DNA from: CAWDZK01 sp963807005
Lineage (GTDB): Bacteria; Actinomycetota; Actinomycetes; JACCUZ01
DNA length: 64,000 nt
Direction: 5' to 3'
NCBI GenBank assembly: GCA_963807005.1
Contig: CAWDZK010000006.1
Span: forward strand, 372,001-436,000
Positions 60,232 through 64,000 of this stretch are shown piece after piece. The translations under genes and the position numbers were made by a program. How positions within the stretch are numbered: the first letter of the stretch is position 1; each line of letters opens with the position of its first letter. The notes under the pieces are model-generated. The model searched no databases. It was given only the letters and a program-made list of their open reading frames with translations, and had not been told where the DNA came from.

Positions 60232-61125
60232 GTGACGCACCGCATCGCCATCGCGACCGCCGCCGAGTTCCCCGACCTCGACGAGGACGGCCCCGTCCTG
60301 CTGGCGGCACTGGCCGCGCGCGACGTCGTCGCGGAGCCGGCGGTGTGGACCGACCCGGACGTCGACTGGTCGTCGTACGACCTCGTCGTGGTGCGCTCGA
60401 CCTGGGACTACCACGACCACCACGCCCAGTTCCTCGACTGGGCCGGCCGGGTGGAGGCCGTCACGCGTCTCGCCAACCCCGCCGACGTCCTCGCCTGGAA
60501 CACCACGAAGACCTACCTGCGCACCCTGCAGGAGGCAGGCCTGCCCGTCGTGCCGACCGAGTGGCTCGACCCGGGCGACGTCTTCGTCGCTCCCGAGGTG
60601 GGCGAGTACGTCGTGAAGCCAGCCGTCTCGGCCGGCTCCCGGGACACCAACCGCTACGTCGCCGGGAACCACGACGAGCGAGCGACCGCGCACGCGCAGG
60701 GCCTGCTCGGAGCCGGTCGCACCGTGATGGTGCAGCCGTACCTGACAAAGGTCGACACCTACGGCGAGACGGCGCTGTTCTTCTTCGCCGGCGCGTTCAG
60801 CCACGCCGTCCGGAAGGGGCCGCTGCTCACGCCGGCGATGGAGCTGGTCGCGGGTGCGTACGCCCCGGAGACCATCGAGCCGCGCGAGCCCACCGTGGCC
60901 GAGACGGACGCGGCCGAGCAGGTCCTGGACGCTCTCGCGACGGTCGCGCCGGCGTCGCGGGAGCAGCTGGTCTACGCCCGGGTCGACCTGGTTCCCGGCC
61001 AGGACGGCGACCCGGTCCTGCTCGAGCTCGAGCTCGCCGAGCCGTCGATGTTCCTCGTCCAGGACGGCACCGGTGGCGTCGCCTCCGCGGAGCGCTTCGC
61101 CACCGCCATCCGGGCGGCGCTCTGA
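60232..61125 (+). CDS. ATP-grasp ligase-like protein (DcsG-like)
   Basis: A 297-residue protein with the VVVRSTWDYHDH motif near residue 50 and the EYVVKPAVSAGS, VMVQPYL and LELELAEPSMFL segments of an ATP-grasp fold. The closest known type is the family of the D-cycloserine enzyme DcsG and glutathione-synthetase-like ligases, but substrate cannot be assigned. TAGGCT (60218-60223) lies eight bases before the GTG, so the message may be leaderless. Its position inside the t6A group is unusual. Confidence 0.8.
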   Translation: MTHRIAIATAAEFPDLDEDGPVLLAALAARDVVAEPAVWTDPDVDWSSYDLVVVRSTWDYHDHHAQFLDWAGRVEAVTRLANPADVLAWNTTKTYLRTLQEAGLPVVPTEWLDPGDVFVAPEVGEYVVKPAVSAGSRDTNRYVAGNHDERATAHAQGLLGAGRTVMVQPYLTKVDTYGETALFFFAGAFSHAVRKGPLLTPAMELVAGAYAPETIEPREPTVAETDAAEQVLDALATVAPASREQLVYARVDLVPGQDGDPVLLELELAEPSMFLVQDGTGGVASAERFATAIRAAL

Positions 61126-61134
61126 TGGTCGACG

Positions 61135-62193
61135 GTGGTGATCGTGGCTGACCAGCCGCTGGTCCTCGGCATCGAGACGTCCTGCGACGAGACCGGGGTC
61201 GGCCTGGTCCGCGGGCACACGCTGCTGGCCGACGAGGTCGCGAGCAGCGTCGACGAGCACGCGCGTTTCGGCGGCGTGGTGCCGGAGGTCGCCAGCCGGG
61301 CGCACCTCGAGGCGATGCTGCCCACGGTGCAGCGGGCCTGCGAGACGGCCGGCGTGACGCTGGCCGACGTCGACGCCGTGGCCGTCACCAGTGGCCCCGG
61401 GCTGATGGGCGCGCTGCTCGTCGGGGTCGCCGCCGCCAAGGCGCTCGCCGTCGGGCTCGACCGCCCGCTGTACGGCGTCAACCACCTCGCAGCGCACGTC
61501 GCCGTCGACCAGCTGGAGCACGGTCCGCTGCCCGAGCCGTGCATCGCGCTGCTGGTGTCCGGCGGCCACTCGTCGCTGCTGCTCGTCGACGACGTGACGG
61601 CCGGCATCCGTCCGCTCGGGGCGACCGTCGACGACGCGGCGGGGGAGGCGTTCGACAAGGTGGCCCGCGTGCTCGGGCTGCCGTTCCCCGGGGGACCGCA
61701 CATCGACCGCGAGGCGAGGGCCGGCGACCCGGCGTACGTCGCGTTCCCGCGCGGCCTGACCGGGTCCCGCGACCTGGCCGAGCACCGGTACGACTTCTCC
61801 TTCTCCGGCCTGAAGACCGCGGTCGCCCGCTGGGTCGAGGCCCGGCAGCGCGACGGCGAGCAGGTGCCCGTCGCCGACGTCGCGGCCGCCTTCCAGGAGG
61901 CTGTCGTGGACGTGCTGACGCGCAAGGCGGTCCTCGCCTGCACCGAGCAGGGCGTCGACCACCTGCTCGTCGGCGGTGGCGTCGCGGCGAACTCCCGGCT
62001 GCGAGCCCTGGCGCAGGAACGGTGCGACGCGGCGGGGATCCGGTTGCGGGTACCGCGTCCCGGCCTGTGCACCGACAACGGCGCGATGGTGGCCGCGCTC
62101 GGCTCGGCGCTGCTCGCCCGCGGCGGGCCCGCGTCCTCGCTGGATCTCCCGGCCGACTCCTCGATGCCGGTCGAGCTCGTCGTCGCGGTCTGA
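61135..62193 (+). CDS. tsaD: tRNA N6-adenosine threonylcarbamoyltransferase TsaD
   Basis: Catalytic subunit of t6A37 synthesis, 352 residues. LGIETSCDETG, the metal-binding NHLAAHV histidines and VSGGHSSLLLV are conserved; DNGAMVAALG lies near the C-terminus. GTG starts at 61135, 61138 and 61144 are possible; the ATG-like start at 61125 is out of frame. It lies nine bases after the ATP-grasp gene. Confidence 0.96.
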   Translation: MVIVADQPLVLGIETSCDETGVGLVRGHTLLADEVASSVDEHARFGGVVPEVASRAHLEAMLPTVQRACETAGVTLADVDAVAVTSGPGLMGALLVGVAAAKALAVGLDRPLYGVNHLAAHVAVDQLEHGPLPEPCIALLVSGGHSSLLLVDDVTAGIRPLGATVDDAAGEAFDKVARVLGLPFPGGPHIDREARAGDPAYVAFPRGLTGSRDLAEHRYDFSFSGLKTAVARWVEARQRDGEQVPVADVAAAFQEAVVDVLTRKAVLACTEQGVDHLLVGGGVAANSRLRALAQERCDAAGIRLRVPRPGLCTDNGAMVAALGSALLARGGPASSLDLPADSSMPVELVVAV

Positions 62194-62202
62194 GCCGGCA
62201 CC

Positions 62203-63141
62203 GTGCTCGGCTGGCTGTTCCTCGTCGCGGCGGCCGTGCTGCTCGTCGGTGGCGCGGAGCTCTTCGTCGAGAACGCCGCCGGAGCGGCCCGGCGGCTCGG
62301 GGTCACCGTCATCGCCGTCGGGGTGCTGCTCGCGGGGGCGGAGCCGGAGGAGCTGCTGACCGCCGTGATCGCGGCGCTGCAGGACCGGCCGGGTCTGGCC
62401 GCCGGCGACGCCATCGGCGCCAACGTGACCATGCTCACCGCCTGCCTCGGGCTGGCCGCTCTCGTGCGGCCGTTGGCGATCGGCCGGCGGGTCCGGCAGT
62501 ACGCGGGGTTGGCGGCCGTCGCAGGACTGCTCGCCGTCCTGACGCTCCTCGGCGGGGTCGTCGGCCGGGTCGAGGGCGGGCTGCTGCTGGCGGCGTACGT
62601 CGCGCTGGTCGGCCTCGTGTGGTGGCGTGAGCGTGAGCCGCCGGCACTGGGCGAGCTGGCCGAGCTCGCCGAGGAGGACGACGGCGCCGACGACGCCGCC
62701 CGGCGGTCACCGGCCGCCGCTCTGGGGCTGGCCGTGGTGGGGGTCGTGCTCATGCTGGTCGGCGGCGACCTGGCGGTGAACGGCGCCGGCCGGGTGGTCG
62801 ACGCCCTCGGCCGGACCGACTCCGCGGTCGGGCTCACGATCCTCGCGCTGGCCACCACGGCCGAGCTGTTCGCCCTGGTGTTCGCGGCGGTGCGCCACGA
62901 CGTGCCGGAGATCGCCGTCGCCGGGGTGGTGGGGTCGGCGGCCTACAACGCGACCGCCACCCTCGGCGCAGCGGCCCTCGCCCGGCCGTTGCGCACCGAC
63001 GGGATCCTCGGTGCCGCGGTCCTGGCCGCGCTGCTGCCGCTGGTCGTGGTCGCTGCCAGCCGGGGCGGCCGCCTGGGTCGTCCGGTCGGCGGGCTGCTGG
63101 TGGCGGGCTACCTGGCCTACGTCGTGGTCCTGCTCGCCTGA
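62203..63141 (+). CDS. CaCA-type sodium/calcium exchanger-like membrane protein
   Basis: A 312-residue protein with about ten hydrophobic helices. Two alpha-repeat-like segments occur: GAEPEELLTAVIAAL...DAIGANV (about 46-74) and ATTAELFALVFAAV...GVVGSAAYN (about 221-251), separated by an acidic cytoplasmic loop (EDDGADDAA). The first keeps the Pro-Glu of exchanger motifs; the second has Ala-Glu instead, so transport ability is uncertain. The GTG start is nine bases after tsaD. Its 3' end overlaps the convergent methyltransferase gene by 25 bases. Confidence 0.75.
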   Translation: MLGWLFLVAAAVLLVGGAELFVENAAGAARRLGVTVIAVGVLLAGAEPEELLTAVIAALQDRPGLAAGDAIGANVTMLTACLGLAALVRPLAIGRRVRQYAGLAAVAGLLAVLTLLGGVVGRVEGGLLLAAYVALVGLVWWREREPPALGELAELAEEDDGADDAARRSPAAALGLAVVGVVLMLVGGDLAVNGAGRVVDALGRTDSAVGLTILALATTAELFALVFAAVRHDVPEIAVAGVVGSAAYNATATLGAAALARPLRTDGILGAAVLAALLPLVVVAASRGGRLGRPVGGLLVAGYLAYVVVLLA

Positions 63142-64000
63142 CGCGGCTCCACCACGAGCACCGTCTGCTCGCCGGCGACCCTGGTCAGGACCACGGTCGC
63201 CGTTCCGTCGCCGCGCAGCCGGAGCTGGCGACGCAGCTCCTCGGGGGTGACGGCGGTGCCGCGCTTCTTCACGGTCAGGTGACCCACCCCCCGCGCCCGG
63301 AGCAGGGTGCGCAGCCGCTTGACCCCGAACGGCAGCACGTCGGTCACCTCGTACGCCGACCCGAACGGCGTCGCCGGGGCGGTGTCCGTCGTGAGGTAGG
63401 CGATCGTCGGGTCCAGCAGCCGGCCGTCGACCAGGTCGGCCAGCTCGGCGACCAGGTGGGCGCGGATCACGGCCCCGTCGGGCTCCAGGAGGTAGCGTCC
63501 GACCGGGCCGGCCGCGGCGGAGCGCGTCCCGTCCCCGGTGAGCGTGGCGCCGGACGGCAGCAGCGTCGCGCGGCGCCGTACGCCGGTGGCCAGCGGCCCG
63601 CACCAGAGGGCGCACTCGAGCAGGTCGCCCCCGTCCGACACCCACTCGCCCTCGGCGTCGGCGGGCAGGACCGCGTGCGGGACCCCGGGCGCGAGCTTGG
63701 CGCCGGTGGCCGCGACCCGGCCGGCCACCGCCAGCACGAACGAGAACGGCGGGGACCAGTCGCGCGGGTCCAGCGCGCGACCGCGCGCCCCCCGCCTGGC
63801 CGGGTCGACGAAGACCGCGTCCACGTCGTCCAGGGACGTCGTCGTGACGTCCTCGCAGCGCACCTCGACCCGGTCGGCCAGCCCGAGCGCCTCGGCGTTG
63901 GCCGCCGCCACCGCCGCGGCGACCGGGTCGCGGTCCACCCCCAGCGACCGCGGCACGCCGGAGCGCGCCAGCGCCAGCAGGTCGCCGCCCAGGCCGCAGC
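63117..64000 (-). CDS. THUMP-like class I SAM methyltransferase (5' partial)
   Basis: The coding frame runs in from the right window edge. SAM motif I appears as CGLGGDLLALARSG before LGVDRDPVAAAVAAANA; the DAVFVDPARRG motif follows. The C-terminal segment (PFGSAYEVTDVLPFG...RGVGHLTVKKRG) matches the THUMP-like domain of a conserved actinobacterial methyltransferase whose substrate is unknown. A GTG at 63956 is internal, not the start. It ends 25 bases inside the convergent exchanger gene. Confidence 0.82.
   Translation of the reverse strand, partial: CGLGGDLLALARSGVPRSLGVDRDPVAAAVAAANAEALGLADRVEVRCEDVTTTSLDDVDAVFVDPARRGARGRALDPRDWSPPFSFVLAVAGRVAATGAKLAPGVPHAVLPADAEGEWVSDGGDLLECALWCGPLATGVRRRATLLPSGATLTGDGTRSAAAGPVGRYLLEPDGAVIRAHLVAELADLVDGRLLDPTIAYLTTDTAPATPFGSAYEVTDVLPFGVKRLRTLLRARGVGHLTVKKRGTAVTPEELRRQLRLRGDGTATVVLTRVAGEQTVLVVEPRQASRTTT

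Overview
This window is a very GC-rich actinomycete chromosome segment. Start codons are ATG, GTG and TTG in mixture, 1- and 4-base stop/start overlaps are common, and mce genes lie directly upstream of rpoB. A two-copy 'sunset'-type tail on ribosomal protein bL17 and the order tsaE...tsaB-rimI...tsaD fit the Nocardioidaceae/Propionibacteriales part of the phylum best. That placement is an inference from gene order, not a proven identity.

Layout. 1-3625: the end of an mce lipid-import operon (mceE cut by the window edge, mceF, two Mce-associated membrane proteins). 3831-16197: rpoB-rpoC, then rpsL-rpsG-fusA-tuf, each with a recognisable promoter, and a strong GC hairpin after tuf. 16199-26339: the S10 and spc ribosomal protein clusters (rpsJ to rplO) behind a long structured leader. 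26457-29855: secY-adk-map and a small DUF1707 membrane protein. 29838-35776: infA-rpmJ-rpsM-rpsK-rpsD-rpoA-rplQ-truA and a coupled uridine-kinase-like P-loop protein. 35799-41347: three non-ribosomal genes (GNAT enzyme, ABC-F ATPase, large secreted GH13 amylase/pullulanase) wedged between truA and rplM. 41378-46850: rplM-rpsI-glmM, with divergent coaA and glmS. 46959-48477: a Tat-exported PhoX/DUF839 protein and its terminator. 48506-53691: a tightly overlapping operon acpS-nnr-alr-hydrolase-uracil-DNA glycosylase-tsaE. 53779-58929: an accessory stretch with an intracellular trypsin/PDZ protein, a dehydrogenase, a lower-GC MoaF/phenolic-acid-decarboxylase-like gene, 741 bases with no supportable gene, a lipoprotein, and a DUF222-HNH gene under a perfect LexA box. 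59113-63141: tsaB-rimI-ATP-grasp-tsaD and a cation-exchanger-like protein. 63117-64000: the 3' part of a THUMP-like methyltransferase on the minus strand.

How the genes work together. Most of the window is the gene-expression core: RNA polymerase subunits beta, beta' and alpha, most large- and small-subunit ribosomal proteins, elongation factors G and Tu, initiation factor 1, protein export (SecY), N-terminal methionine removal, and tRNA modification (TruA; TsaB/D/E for t6A). A cell-envelope precursor group is interleaved: GlmM and GlmS make UDP-GlcNAc precursors, Alr makes D-alanine, CoaA and AcpS supply coenzyme A and its phosphopantetheine transfer.

Main points for a second look: the duplicated C-terminal domain of bL17; a leader before rpsJ with two mutually exclusive hairpins; a one-base frameshift in nnr; the LexA box on the DUF222-HNH gene; promoters whose -35 elements sit in hairpin loops (infA, rplM); overlapping start codons of coaA and glmS; and the accessory block that splits the t6A genes. 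I found no CRISPR array, rRNA, tRNA, complete insertion sequence or clearly new multigene defence system.
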